A DNA stretch of 64,000 bases from Amycolatopsis azurea DSM 43854 (GCF_001995215.1 NZ_MUXN01000023.1:40573-104572); one strand, 5' to 3'; numbered from the stretch's first letter, positions 25,701 through 34,287 are shown. The notes: generated by a model from the letters alone, not told the origin. Numbers and translations: made by a program.

Positions 25701-28700
25701 GGTGCCAGGCATCTGCCGTCACGCAACGCGGCGTCCGGCTCACCCGCGGAAGCGGCGGCGGCGAGAACGGCGAGATCCGGCACGTCGTCGTCCAGGTCGA
25801 CCACCCGCACCCGGTCGGGATACTCCTTGTGCACGGAACGGAGCAGCCCCGCGCAGGCAGCACCGGACAGGTCGTCGACGGGCTCGCCGAACGCGGTGCT
25901 CTGAGCGTGACGGGTGAGCAGCACGAGCCGGGATTGCCCCAGCTGGGTCTCGGCCAGGAACGCCTGCGTGTCGGCGAGCACGCGGTGCAGCCGTTCGCGG
26001 AGTCGCCCGGTTTCCGTGCCCTGGTTGACGCGCGGACGCTCCCGGCAGTCCAGCGCTACCACGTCGGGCGCCGGCCCGGCTGCCGACAACGTGGCGATCA
26101 GCTTCGCCATGCTGTCGTGGTTCGTCTCCACCGGCAGGTCGTCACAGTGGCTCACCGCGCTCCATCGGCCCGGCGGCGGGGTGGCCGGTTCGACGGCGCG
26201 CCACGCGGTGTCGAACGTGCTGGCGTCCCCTGCCGTGCGGGTGGCGCGCAGCGCGCGGGCGGTCGTGGGACGCAACCAGAGCCCTCGGATGTCGACCACA
26301 GGCCTCTCGGACGCGTCGGTGGCGTGCAGGTCCACCCGATCGGAGTCGCCGGTGATGGCCGCGCGCAACGTCGTTGCGCCCCGGCTGTGCACGGTGACGG
26401 AGTCGATCGCGCAAGGCAACAGGATCCGCCTGTCTTCCCCATCGAGCGGTACGCCGTGCAGGGCCGCGTCCAGCAGCGCCGGATGGACGCTGAAGCCCTG
26501 GTCCGCGGGCCGCGGTTCGATCACCGCCTCGAGATGGGAAATCCGTCCGTCCGTCCGCCAGGCGGCTTTCATGTTGCGGAACGCCGGCCCGTACAAGTAC
26601 CCCTTCCCGGCCAGCTCTCGGTACCGCTCCTCGACGTCGACCGGTTCCGCGCCGGGAGGAGGCCACTCGACGGCGTTCACCGGTTCGGCGTCGTGGGGCT
26701 CGGTGACGACGGCGTCCGCGTGGTGCGTCCACGGAGCACCGGGCAGGCGGGCACGCGAGTACAACCTGACCGTGCGACGGCCGTTCTCGGCCGGTGGATC
26801 CGTATGCACTTGGACGTCCGCGCCGCTCTCGGTCAACGCGAGCGGCGAGTGCAGCATCACGTCCTCCAAGCGACCGGTTCCGGTGTCCGCGATACCGTGC
26901 AGCATGAGTTCCAGCATCCCGGTTGCCGGCAGCATCGCCGAGCCGAACACGGAGTGGTCGGCCAGCCACGGCTGAGCGATCGACGACAGGTGGGCGGTCC
27001 GCACCGTGACGCCGCCCGGCAGATCGGTCGACACGGCGAGCCACGGGTGCTGCACTTCCCGCACGCCTGCCGAAGACAGGTCGCGCAACCGCGACATGCC
27101 CGGGATCCAGTAGCGGTTGTGTTCGAACGAGTAGGTCGGCAGGTCGACCTGGACCGCGTGCGGGTACTGCCGGGACCAGTCCACCTCGATCCCGGCCACG
27201 TGTGCGCCGGCCAGCACGCGGGCGAACTCGCCGCGCCTGCGCCGCAACGTCGCCACGGCGAGTGCGTCGACCCCCAGGTCGGCCGCGATGTCCCGCACCG
27301 AGCCCGTCAGGACCGGGTGCGGTGAGACTTCGACGAACCGCCGGTACCCCTGCCCCATCGCCCGGCGCACGGCCTGTTCGAACAGGACCGACTGGCGGAT
27401 TCCCTGGTACCAGTGGTCCGCGTCCAGGACGTCGCCGTCCACATTTCGCCCGGTCAGGGTGGAGAACATCGGGATGACCGGCGCGGTCGGCCGCAATCCC
27501 GCGAGCAGCATCGGGAATTCGTCGCGGACCGCCTCCATGTGGAAGCAGTGTGAGGCGTAGTCGACAGGCACCTTCCGGGACCAGATGCCCTCGGCCTCGC
27601 AGTGCCGGAGCAGTTCGTCCACGGCCTCGGTGTCCCCGGCGGCCGTGGTGGCGGCAGGACCGTTGACGGCGGCCACGTCGAGCCTGCCGCGCCAGCGGTC
27701 GATCAGTGCCCTGGCCCGCTCCTCGGACAGCCCCAGCGCCGCCATCGCGCCGTCCCGGGTGACCTTCCGGAGCGCTCGACAACGCCCCACCACCACCTGA
27801 GCCGCTTCCGGCAGGGTCAAGGCGCCGGCAACGTACGCGGCGGCGATCTCGCCCTGGCTGTGCCCGATCACCGCCGCAGGTCGCACGCCGTGCGACCGCC
27901 ATACCTCGGCCAGGGACACATACATCGCGAACAGCGCGGGCTGGACCACCTCCGACTCTTCCAGCGGCGGCGTGCCGCTGACGCCCCGCACCACGTCGGC
28001 CACGTCGAAGTCGAGCCATTGCCCCAAGGCATGGGAACAGCGGCGCAACGCCTCGGCGAAGACCGGGGACTCGTCCCACAGGGCGGCACCCATGCCCGCC
28101 CACTGCGGGCCTTGCCCGGGGAAGACGAACACCGGCTGCGCCGAGAAGTCCGTCCGTGCCCGAGCGCCTGCCTCCTCGGACAACGTCCCGGTGTCGGCAA
28201 GGGTGTCCAGCCCGGTCAGCAGGGTCTCGACGTCCGCGCCCACCACGACGGCGCGTTCGGGCAACGAAGCGCGGGTGGTCGCCAGGGACCAGCCGATGTC
28301 CCCGGGATCGACGTCGGGGCGGTCACGCACCCAGTCGGCCATCGCCGCGGCCTGCCCGCGCAGCGACGGCACCGAGGCCGCGGACAACGGCCACAGCTTC
28401 AGCCCGGGCCTCTTCGCAGCCGGGCGGGCGCGGCGCGGGGCCGGCTCGGGCGGCTCTTCCAGCAGCACGTGCGCGTTCGTCCCGCTGATCCCGTAGGCCA
28501 GCACACCAGCGCGGCGCACCCGGTCGCCGCGCGGCCAATCCCGTGCCTCCCGCAGCAGCCGCACATTACCTGTCGACCAGTCCACTTCCGGAGTCGGATT
28601 GGCCACATGCAGCGTGGCGGGCATCCGTTCGCCCGCGAACGCCATGACGACCTTGGCCACCCCGGCGAGACCCGCGACCTCCTGCGTGTGGCCGAGATTG

Positions 28701-29752
28701 GACTTGACCGACCCCAGCCACACCGGCGACGCGGGATCCCTGGTGCCATAGGCGGCCTGGATCGACCGGGCCTCGATCGGGTCGCCGACCCTGGTCCCGG
28801 TGCCGTGCGCCTCCACCAGGTCGACCTGGTCCGGCCGCAGTGCGGCGTCGGCTAGCCCGTCCGCGATCAACGCCTCTTGAGCCGCACCGGACGGCACAGT
28901 CAACCCCGCCCCGGTACCGTCGTGGTTGACGGCGGTACCACGTACCACGGCCCAGACTGGCCGCCCGGTCTCCAATGCCCGGTCCAGCGGCATCAGCACC
29001 ACCGACACGACGCCTTCCCCCGGAGCGAACCCGTCGGCTTCGGCGGCGAACGACTTACACCGGCCATCACTGGTCAACGCCCCCGCACGGCCGAACTCCA
29101 CCAACAACTCCGGTGTGGACAACACGCACACCGCGGCAGCGATCGCCATGTCGCACTCGCCCATCCTCAGCGCCCGCACCGCCAAGTGCAGCGCCACCAA
29201 ACCCGACGAGCACGCAGTGTCCGCCGACACGGCGGGACCGCTCAGGTTCAGCAAATACGAAAGCCGACCAGACGCCACGCTCATCGCGTCTCCGGTCAAC
29301 AGGTCGGCTTCCGCGCCACTCCCCGCCTGCGGCGGCGTGCCCGCGGAGTGGTAGTTGGAATCACGGAGCCCAACGTAGACTCCGGTGCGCGACCCGCTCA
29401 GGGAATCAGCGGGGATGCGCGCACGTTCGATGGCCCGCCACGTGCTCTCCAACAGCAGCCGTTGTTGCGGGTCCATCAACGTCGCCTCACGCGGGCTGAC
29501 GCGAAAGAGCCCGGCGTCGAAGGTGCTCACGTCGGCGAAGAAACTCCCTTGCCGCACAACGGTTTCACCCGTGGCCTTCGCGTTCGGGTCGCACAGCCAT
29601 GCGAGATCCCATCCCCGGTCAGTGGGCAATGATGTAGAAAAGTGGCGTCCCGAGTCGAGCAGCCGCCAGTAATCCTCAGGAGTTTCCACCCCTCCAGGAA
29701 AACGGCATTCCATGCCGACGATCGCGATAGGCTGGTGTCGTTGTTCAGTCAC
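22721..29752 (-). CDS. One-module fully reducing type I PKS, KS-AT-DH-ER-KR-ACP-TE
   Basis: 2343 residues. KS about 8-432: C181, H316, H355. AT about 540-850: S632 in GHSQGE, with YASH at 732-735 predicting methylmalonyl-CoA. DH about 902-1170: H933 in HSVFGSAMLP and D1095 in LLDAALHG. ER about 1370-1690: HAAAGGVGTAAVQ. KR about 1694-1880: GGTGTLGG, LDD at 1785-1787 (B-type), S1829, Y1842, N1846. ACP about 1965-2035: S2000. TE about 2115-2325: S2189 in GHSSG and H2296. Every catalytic site is present. With a short N-terminus and no docking helix, and both start and release functions on one chain, it could act alone or iteratively. The paralogue next door is collapsed. Confidence 0.95.
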   Translation of the reverse strand: MTEQRHQPIAIVGMECRFPGGVETPEDYWRLLDSGRHFSTSLPTDRGWDLAWLCDPNAKATGETVVRQGSFFADVSTFDAGLFRVSPREATLMDPQQRLLLESTWRAIERARIPADSLSGSRTGVYVGLRDSNYHSAGTPPQAGSGAEADLLTGDAMSVASGRLSYLLNLSGPAVSADTACSSGLVALHLAVRALRMGECDMAIAAAVCVLSTPELLVEFGRAGALTSDGRCKSFAAEADGFAPGEGVVSVVLMPLDRALETGRPVWAVVRGTAVNHDGTGAGLTVPSGAAQEALIADGLADAALRPDQVDLVEAHGTGTRVGDPIEARSIQAAYGTRDPASPVWLGSVKSNLGHTQEVAGLAGVAKVVMAFAGERMPATLHVANPTPEVDWSTGNVRLLREARDWPRGDRVRRAGVLAYGISGTNAHVLLEEPPEPAPRRARPAAKRPGLKLWPLSAASVPSLRGQAAAMADWVRDRPDVDPGDIGWSLATTRASLPERAVVVGADVETLLTGLDTLADTGTLSEEAGARARTDFSAQPVFVFPGQGPQWAGMGAALWDESPVFAEALRRCSHALGQWLDFDVADVVRGVSGTPPLEESEVVQPALFAMYVSLAEVWRSHGVRPAAVIGHSQGEIAAAYVAGALTLPEAAQVVVGRCRALRKVTRDGAMAALGLSEERARALIDRWRGRLDVAAVNGPAATTAAGDTEAVDELLRHCEAEGIWSRKVPVDYASHCFHMEAVRDEFPMLLAGLRPTAPVIPMFSTLTGRNVDGDVLDADHWYQGIRQSVLFEQAVRRAMGQGYRRFVEVSPHPVLTGSVRDIAADLGVDALAVATLRRRRGEFARVLAGAHVAGIEVDWSRQYPHAVQVDLPTYSFEHNRYWIPGMSRLRDLSSAGVREVQHPWLAVSTDLPGGVTVRTAHLSSIAQPWLADHSVFGSAMLPATGMLELMLHGIADTGTGRLEDVMLHSPLALTESGADVQVHTDPPAENGRRTVRLYSRARLPGAPWTHHADAVVTEPHDAEPVNAVEWPPPGAEPVDVEERYRELAGKGYLYGPAFRNMKAAWRTDGRISHLEAVIEPRPADQGFSVHPALLDAALHGVPLDGEDRRILLPCAIDSVTVHSRGATTLRAAITGDSDRVDLHATDASERPVVDIRGLWLRPTTARALRATRTAGDASTFDTAWRAVEPATPPPGRWSAVSHCDDLPVETNHDSMAKLIATLSAAGPAPDVVALDCRERPRVNQGTETGRLRERLHRVLADTQAFLAETQLGQSRLVLLTRHAQSTAFGEPVDDLSGAACAGLLRSVHKEYPDRVRVVDLDDDVPDLAVLAAAASAGEPDAALRDGRCLAPRLVRSSDEALELPAGETPWRLAPGSSGTFEDVSAGVAQDLRIPVGEGRVRLRVEATGVNFRDTMICLGLLESDRIGWEVAGTVVATGPGVSAPRAGDRVVAFAGDGGGFASMADLDHEHVFPMPRGWTSAQAAGITIPFVTAYHALHVLGRVRPGEKVLVHAAAGGVGTAAVQLLRAWGADVYATAGTTKHPTVVNLGVPPGHIADSRSTSFEPRLLEATDGTGFDVVLGSLTGEFVDASLRLLRPGGRYLELGLRDVRDPEEVAARYPGTTYHAFNLVEEPAGTFRRAFDALLPMFEDGTVRPLPVRWSGVRQARQVLRRLGQGHTTGKAVLTPPRELDPEGTVLITGGTGTLGGLLAVHLATAHRVRHLLLVSRQGEQAPGATRLRKRLADIGASVTMTACDVADRDALATVLADVPETHPLTAVVHAAGVLDDGLVADLTPERLDTVLRSKVDSAVNLHDLTSDLDLRAFVLYSSVIGLVGSPGQAAYSAANAYLDALAHHRCRLGLPAVSVAWGYWQEDSALTARMGRADRARAARQGFLPVPTSQALSAFDTALELGRPSVAVTALAVLDDQSSDLFADLPHRPSGPDRAAGDGERAALLARPAGQRLDAITSLVRRHAAAVLGHSGPEDVPHDQPFRRAGFDSLSTVELRTRVAAATGTTLAATVLLDHPTPVALARYVDTLLDDAVDDGAVDDGAVDDGAVDDGDAGVDAAQSFVTEVLTTWRDGDAQRARLMLDEAARDRAAGGLPRPTWHRLTTTPAPLRLLCVPPIIASDAVSPYATLADGLEGSCEVWTTRLPGSVEGEPVPHSLDELAEAWAKSVPDGEVCLLGHSSGCLPAHHLAETLRRQGRAVRGLVLLDAATPSTLPEHVARTVLDRLAQASATVSLAAITAFRRYELLLDAERDPRPDVPVLFLHPQDSRLHELWSGRLEMREVSGTHLSMLEEHAAETVRSIRDWLDLPEADVRTPRPASRNGQLLPSTVRADS
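23568..23627 (-). repeat. Four perfect 15-bp tandem repeats inside the PKS
   Basis: Four identical copies of CCGTCGTCCACCGCG (plus-strand reading) encode a repeated VDDGA linker between ACP and TE of the PKS (residues about 2044-2063). In frame, so copy number only changes linker length. Confidence 0.95.
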
Positions 29753-29769
29753 AGTTCACCCTTCTTCGT

Positions 29770-30275
29770 ACTCAATCGGAGGACGGGCTTCGAGAGCGGT
29801 GCAAACCCCAGCGGCCCGGGCTGTGTGGCACGCGATGGACCGTAGCGAGGGTTGGACATCGAGGACGTCGATCGTCCCGTGCGACGGAAACGGCGATCGA
29901 CATCACCACCCGGCTGCGGAGCTGGGTGGTGAGCGCTGCCAAGTCGGTGAGCGGACCGCGTTGGATCTTCGTGTAGACGGCGAAGGCTGTCTCGTTGGCG
30001 AACACCCAGTCGGATCGGGGTTTCAGCGGCGCGTAGTCGATGGATGCCAATGCTCTCGGCTAGGTGTAAGCGAAGACGCTGTCGAAGAGCGGGCTCGCCG
30101 TCCACTCGACCAGATCGCTCATGGACACCACACTGCCGGACAGCCGGAGTCGGCCCAGGATGCCGATCGTGAGTGGATCGCAGAGTGCTTCCCGGCACCC
30201 ACAAGCGCCGCTCGTCCGCGCTGAGTGGCCCCGCCGCACGGGATGTCGGCTGAGCTGCCGCGGGGCAACGATGTC
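29770..30275 (-). pseudogene. Chimeric remnant: methyltransferase N-terminus joined to an unknown frame
   Basis: On the minus strand, about 30275-30130 aligns closely with the first 45 codons of the methyltransferase gene at 36502 (both include EALCDPLTIGIL, then RLRL). Similarity then ends and another coding-like stretch follows (SDLVEWTASPLFDSVFAYT, a stop, then SIDYAPLKPRSDWVFANETA through about 29850). The second part is not recognised. No continuous frame or start spans it. This looks like a duplication/deletion scar downstream of the lipocalin-like gene. Confidence 0.6.
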
Positions 30276-30280
30276 CAGGC

Positions 30281-30697
30281 TTATTTGGTTCTGTGCCAGG
30301 TCAGCAAAAACTGCACGGGCCTGTCAGGGGCGCCGCTTAGCCGCAGCACATCGGCCGAACCGTCGCCCGGAATCAACGTGGCCCATCGCGTTTGCCTGCT
30401 TCCCGCGCCGAACGGCCAGGTCGCGACCAGCGTGTGATGAGTGATCACTCCTCGCTCCACCGTGTAGGAACCGGTGTAGCCCAAGGATTTGCCGAGCCTG
30501 GGCATTCCTCGGGAGGCGACGTGGACAATCGCCGAGAAGTGCCCGCTAGGCGTGTAGAGTAGCGTGCCCCGGCAGCGAGGACGCGCGCTCCTATCCCCGC
30601 ACGAGAGGAACACCTCGTCCAATAGCCAAGCACCTACCAGATCTGCTGGTGTTACGGAGTGAGGACCATGGTCCAGTTCAGGGTCGACGGTTTTCAT
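30281..30697 (-). CDS. Lipocalin-like domain protein
   Basis: 138 residues from the ATG at 30697, with GAGGAG upstream. The pattern LVGAWLLDEVFL, then LLYTPSGHFSAIVHV and YTGSYTVERGVITHHT matches the small bacterial lipocalin-like (Lipocalin_5) family: a short beta-barrel that binds lipophilic ligands. Such genes are frequent in polyketide clusters, where they have been linked to cyclisation or ligand carrying. It sits between the intact PKS and the collapsed PKS and just after the latter's stop, so it was probably co-transcribed with it. Confidence 0.8.
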   Translation of the reverse strand: MKTVDPELDHGPHSVTPADLVGAWLLDEVFLSCGDRSARPRCRGTLLYTPSGHFSAIVHVASRGMPRLGKSLGYTGSYTVERGVITHHTLVATWPFGAGSRQTRWATLIPGDGSADVLRLSGAPDRPVQFLLTWHRTK

Positions 30698-30700
30698 GAG

Positions 30701-31416
30701 TTACTCCTCCTGGTCGCACAGGCGAGCCGCTGACGGATGCTTCGGGGCGGTTTCCGGCGCGTGTTCTTCGATCATGGACAGGTGCGTACCGCCCACGGCG
30801 CTGGTGTCGTGCCTTCCTGGCCAGAGTTCGGGCAACCGGCTGTCACGCGGATGGATGAAGAGCGTGGTCACCTCCGGCACGGCGGGAATCCAGTCGCTGA
30901 GCAGCCGTTCATAGCGTAGGAAATACGTCCGGAGGCCACACTGATCGAACCGCGGGTCGCCAGATCCGTATTCGTCCCGCCGGGCCGGTGTTCCGGTTCT
31001 CCGATCGCGTGATAGTTGGAGTCGCTGATCCCCACATAGACACCGGTCGGCATCCCGCGCGGCGAGCACGGCGAAATCCGCGCGGATCCGGCTGCCCGCC
31101 ACGCGAATTCCAGGAGAAGGCGTTGCCGAGGATCCAGCATCGTCGCTTCACGAGGCCCCATTCCGAAGAATCCGGCGTCGAAACCGCTCAGGTCTTCGAA
31201 AAGACCACCTCGGGATACCGGCGAATCGCCCGTGGCCGAGGATTCGGGGTCACGCAGCCATTCCAGATCCCAGCCGCGATTCGCGGGCAGGGGTGCGGAA
31301 AAATGAATTCCGGTGTCCAAGAGCGTCCAGTAGTCCTCGACGGATTTCACTCCTCCGGCGAATCGGCAGCCCACCCCGATGACGGCGATCGGGTCATGCC
31401 GTGGTTGATTCGCCAC
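30701..31416 (-). pseudogene. Collapsed type I PKS: KS N-terminus joined to TE C-terminus
   Basis: The 5' part (31416 to about 30920) encodes the first 165 residues of a ketosynthase (HDPIAVIGVGCRFAGGV to SVASGRISY) and aligns with residues 7-166 of the PKS at 22721-29752. It then switches, one frame off, to the last 70 residues of the same PKS type: RYERLLSDWIPAVPEVTTLF, then GTHLSMIEEHA. About 2080 codons of intervening domains are missing. The junction at about 30916-30926 falls where KS and TE sequences share a short TTTC-TAC-like match. The ribosome binding site (AGGAGGAG) is intact, so a useless fusion peptide could still be made. Confidence 0.9.
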
Positions 31417-31447
31417 AGCGGCTCACTCCTCCTTGTGTCGGTGAAAA

Positions 31448-31648
31448 CTATTCGGCGATCGCGGTGCGGTAGCTCCAGCGGAACACGCGGACCAGACCGC
31501 CTTTGGCGACGTCACGCACGTCGGTGCGTTCGAAATGCTCGTGCCACCTGCCGTGGTCCACGGACAACCGCTCCGGAAGGTGTTCCTCGGGCAGTTCGCG
31601 GACCGGGTCAAGCGAAGCCGGTCCCCCGGCCAACAGGATCGTCGTCAT
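31448..31648 (-). CDS. DUF5988-like small protein
   Basis: 66 residues, with AGGAGG 5 nt before the ATG at 31648. The sequence MTTILLAGGPASLDPVREL, then HYxx-like HGRWHEHFERTDV and VFRWSYRTAIAE matches the small DUF5988 proteins found beside actinomycete polyketide clusters. Function unknown. It immediately precedes the collapsed PKS gene (31 bases), so the two formed one operon, and it has outlived the PKS. Confidence 0.78.
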   Translation of the reverse strand: MTTILLAGGPASLDPVRELPEEHLPERLSVDHGRWHEHFERTDVRDVAKGGLVRVFRWSYRTAIAE

Positions 31649-31909
31649 GAGACCTCCTCAGCTGCTGTGTGTAGTGCGGCAACGACTTGTCTATGAGTCG
31701 CGCCTCTTTCAAGTAAGCCCGCACCGGCCTCGCCAGCCAAGGTGTGTGCGACGTCCGAGTTGTTGCGGACCGGGGCACTGTTGAAAGCGACGGTCCGCTT
31801 CCGCGGCGGCTGATACCGCTTCGACGACGCACACCCGATTGGCGCAATTCAACCGGCGCGCCAGTGGGTAGTTCTCTTTGACGAGAGTCCGCCGAGGAAG
31901 GGGATCCGA
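31649..31909. promoter_or_regulatory. Divergent promoter region with inverted repeat
   Basis: Separates the minus-strand DUF5988/PKS-remnant operon from the plus-strand regulator gene. GCGGACCG (31765-31772) and CGGTCCGC (31791-31798) form an inverted repeat with an 18-base centre that contains GTTGAAAGCG. That core resembles half of the paired motif seen in the mevalonate promoters. A likely autoregulatory operator; no experimental support. Confidence 0.5.
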
Positions 31910-33250
31910 GTGCCGCCGAACCACTTGCTGCGGAACCTGCTCGCCGAATCCGGCTGGACCGGCCAGAAACTGGCGGACCACACCAACAGGCTGGGCGCCG
32001 AGGCGGGACTGCGACTGCGTTACGACCGCACCAGCGTCGCGCACTGGATGTCCGGCACCCGCCCGCTCCCGCCGGTCCCGGAGCTAGTCGCCGAAGCGCT
32101 CACCCGCCGGCTGGGCCGTCGAGTCACGGCGGCGGCCACTGGGCTGGAGCGTGGCGCGACCGCCGCAGCCCCGCCATGGTGGCGGACTGACGCCACCGCC
32201 GAACTGACGAACCTATGCCGCGACGGCGCCGCCACCCGGCGCACGCTCTCCGGATGCGTCTTCAGCCTGGCGGCCTTGTCCGTTCCCGGCTGGGCCGATC
32301 TGGCGAGCGTCGTGGGCGCGGTACGCCCGGCAGAGAACGAGGGCAAGGTCGAACGCGCCGAACTCGACGCCGCCAAGGCGATGCTCGAACTGTTCTCCAC
32401 CGCGGACCTGACCTTCGGCGGCGGGCACGTCCGCCCGGCGCTCGCCCGCTACCTGCACACCACGATCGCGCCGCAGCTGCGCTTGGAGGCGGCACCCGCC
32501 GTGCGGACCGACATGTTCAGCACGGCGGCACAGCTGTGCTACCTCTGCGGTTTCCTGTGCTTCGACGACGAACTGCACGGTGCCGCGCAACGGTACTACC
32601 TCATCGCTGCCCGCCTGTCCCGTGCCGCCGGGGACGCCGTGCACTACGCCATCTCGTTGCGGGCCTTGAGTGTGCAGGCCCGGATGCTCGGACACCGGAT
32701 GGCGGCGGTCGATCTGGCCACCACGGCGGCCCGCGCGCTTCCCCGAAGCGCGCCCGCGCTCACTCGCGCGTTCCTGGTCGGTCAGGTCGCCGCCGCCGAA
32801 GCCGCCGCAGACGACCACCGCCACGCCGTGACCCACCTGCGCGCCGCCGAAAACTACCTCGATCACGCCCGCGATACCGCGTCCCCGGTGGGTACCTACC
32901 ATCCTGCCGCCCTGTCCCACCACCACGCGGCCGTCCGCGCCTGCCTCGGCGAACGCCCCGCCGCAGTCTCCGCACTGACCCGCTCGTTGCGCCACCGGCC
33001 CCCGACCGAGCGCCGGGCCCGCACGATCACCCTGGCCCGGCTGGCCGAACTACACCTCGACGGCGGTGAGCTTGACCGCGCGTGCCAGACGTGGAACCAG
33101 TTCCTCGACGACTACCCCCACCTGCGTTCCCAGCGCGCCGACACCGCGCTGGAAACACTACGAGCACGTCTGCGGCCACACGTCGCCTATCCCCCCGCGC
33201 GCTCAGTGACACACAAGGCCGCCGAGGTATCCCTCGCCAAGGCGGCATGA
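31910..33250 (+). CDS. XRE-like/TPR transcriptional regulator, copy 1
   Basis: 446 residues from the GTG at 31910 (AAGGGGAT upstream). The N-terminal 75 residues form a helix-turn-helix region (LLRNLLAESGWTGQKLADHT, then YDRTSVAHWMSGTRP). The rest is all-helical with TPR-like repeats. The protein is a close paralogue of the product of 59109-60458 (shared FCFDDELHGAAQRYYL, RALSVQARMLGHR, ALSHHHAAVRACLGE). It converges on, and overlaps by 64 bases, the IspH-like gene. Cluster-situated regulators of this type usually respond to a small signal; the target is unknown, with the paired GTTGAA sites as candidates. Confidence 0.88.
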   Translation: MPPNHLLRNLLAESGWTGQKLADHTNRLGAEAGLRLRYDRTSVAHWMSGTRPLPPVPELVAEALTRRLGRRVTAAATGLERGATAAAPPWWRTDATAELTNLCRDGAATRRTLSGCVFSLAALSVPGWADLASVVGAVRPAENEGKVERAELDAAKAMLELFSTADLTFGGGHVRPALARYLHTTIAPQLRLEAAPAVRTDMFSTAAQLCYLCGFLCFDDELHGAAQRYYLIAARLSRAAGDAVHYAISLRALSVQARMLGHRMAAVDLATTAARALPRSAPALTRAFLVGQVAAAEAAADDHRHAVTHLRAAENYLDHARDTASPVGTYHPAALSHHHAAVRACLGERPAAVSALTRSLRHRPPTERRARTITLARLAELHLDGGELDRACQTWNQFLDDYPHLRSQRADTALETLRARLRPHVAYPPARSVTHKAAEVSLAKAA

Positions 33251-34287
33251 AATGCCACGTCGTGAAACACGATCGTGTCGGTACCGTTCCGTGTCGTCCG
33301 AAATTGCCGGTACGGCTCGGTGACGACCCTGCGATGCAAGACCGCGAGCGGCCCCAGACCGGCCAAAACCGTCATCACGTCCTCGGCCACCGACGTCCCG
33401 GCCGGGCCGGACACGGCCAACCCCACGGTGGCAGCCCCAGCCAGCCACTCGACACGTAAGTCCGCGAGCCTGCCGACCCGATGTGACGGACAGGCTGTCA
33501 CGCGGGCCCAGCCGAGCAGTTCCTCACCGGCACTCTCACCCTCGGGACCACAGACCAGCAGCACGTCGGCGGCCGCGGCCACCGACCACAACGCCTCACG
33601 CCGGTCCGAAGCCTCGTAACCGAACTCACGGGGATGCGGTCCCCGCAACCGGGGGAACCGGTGCCGCAGCACCTTCACCACCTCGGCGGCGTCCTCGACC
33701 GGTGTATCCGGCGCCACCACATACGAGACCCGGTCAGGATCGATTCCTTCCACAGGAAAAGCCTGGTCCGGCGCCACCACCCGCACTGCGGCTCGCCCGG
33801 CACAGGCAGCGACCGCCTCCGCCGGCCCCACCGAACCGATCACCAGCACGGTGTCACCTCGCCGGACGAAATCCAGCACCCTCGCCGCCACCGCCGGAGC
33901 CGCCTCCCCGCTGCCGACCCTGGTCTCGGACGCCGCGACGAGAACGCGCCGGGTGCGGACCGCGGACGACCACCCCTCGATCAGCTCCCGCGCCAGCACA
34001 GCCGCGGGCTCGTCGGCGATTCCGATCGCCACTCCCACTCCCATCGACCTGCCGTCGTGATCCAGATACGACATCGTGTGGGCGACGGATTCCCCCGCCG
34101 CCGAGGCTCGCAGGTCTGCGATGCGTACCCGGAAACCCAGTTCCTGGGCGAGTTCGGCGATCAGCGGCGCCGCCGGGCAACTCACCATGCCCCGGGCTGG
34201 ATGGTCGAACCGGCCTGCCACGACGATTTCACCGGTCTCGGCACCGCCGGTGCTGAAGGACGTTCTTTCCAAAGATCTGCCAACCAT
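33187..34287 (-). CDS. IspH/LytB-like protein lacking Fe-S cysteines
   Basis: 366 residues from the ATG at 34287 (CGGAG 6 nt upstream). It follows the IspH plan: TVLVIGSVGPAEAV (for GHEGHPEV), YVVAPDTPVEDAAEVVKVLR (for the SVDDTAEV region), then FPRLRGPHPREFGYEASDRR (for DDICYATQNRQ) and WLAGAATVGLAVSGPAGTS. Of the three iron-sulfur cysteines of true IspH, only the first has a possible counterpart (C37). The second falls in SGEAAPAVA and the third is Gly in REFGYEAS. It should not be a working HMBPP reductase; binding a diphosphate or sensing isoprenoid supply is possible. It is tail-to-tail with the XRE/TPR regulator, an arrangement repeated in decayed form at 58.7-60.5 kb. Confidence 0.75.
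   Translation of the reverse strand: MVGRSLERTSFSTGGAETGEIVVAGRFDHPARGMVSCPAAPLIAELAQELGFRVRIADLRASAAGESVAHTMSYLDHDGRSMGVGVAIGIADEPAAVLARELIEGWSSAVRTRRVLVAASETRVGSGEAAPAVAARVLDFVRRGDTVLVIGSVGPAEAVAACAGRAAVRVVAPDQAFPVEGIDPDRVSYVVAPDTPVEDAAEVVKVLRHRFPRLRGPHPREFGYEASDRREALWSVAAAADVLLVCGPEGESAGEELLGWARVTACPSHRVGRLADLRVEWLAGAATVGLAVSGPAGTSVAEDVMTVLAGLGPLAVLHRRVVTEPYRQFRTTRNGTDTIVFHDVAFHAALARDTSAALCVTERAGG

Noticed and set aside
23189..28103. Long open frames antisense to, or in other frames of, the 22.7-29.8 kb PKS (up to about 650 codons)
   Set aside because: High-GC shadow frames; composition is Arg/Pro/Gly-rich without motifs, while the minus-strand PKS frame carries all catalytic sites.
31762..31785. 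GTTGCG...GTTGAA as another copy of the mevalonate-type operator
   Set aside because: Period is 18, not 17, and the first half-site is mismatched; kept only as part of a separate inverted repeat.
33187..34287. Calling this gene a functional IspH (HMBPP reductase)
   Set aside because: Two of the three Fe-S cysteines are missing, so reductase activity is not supported.
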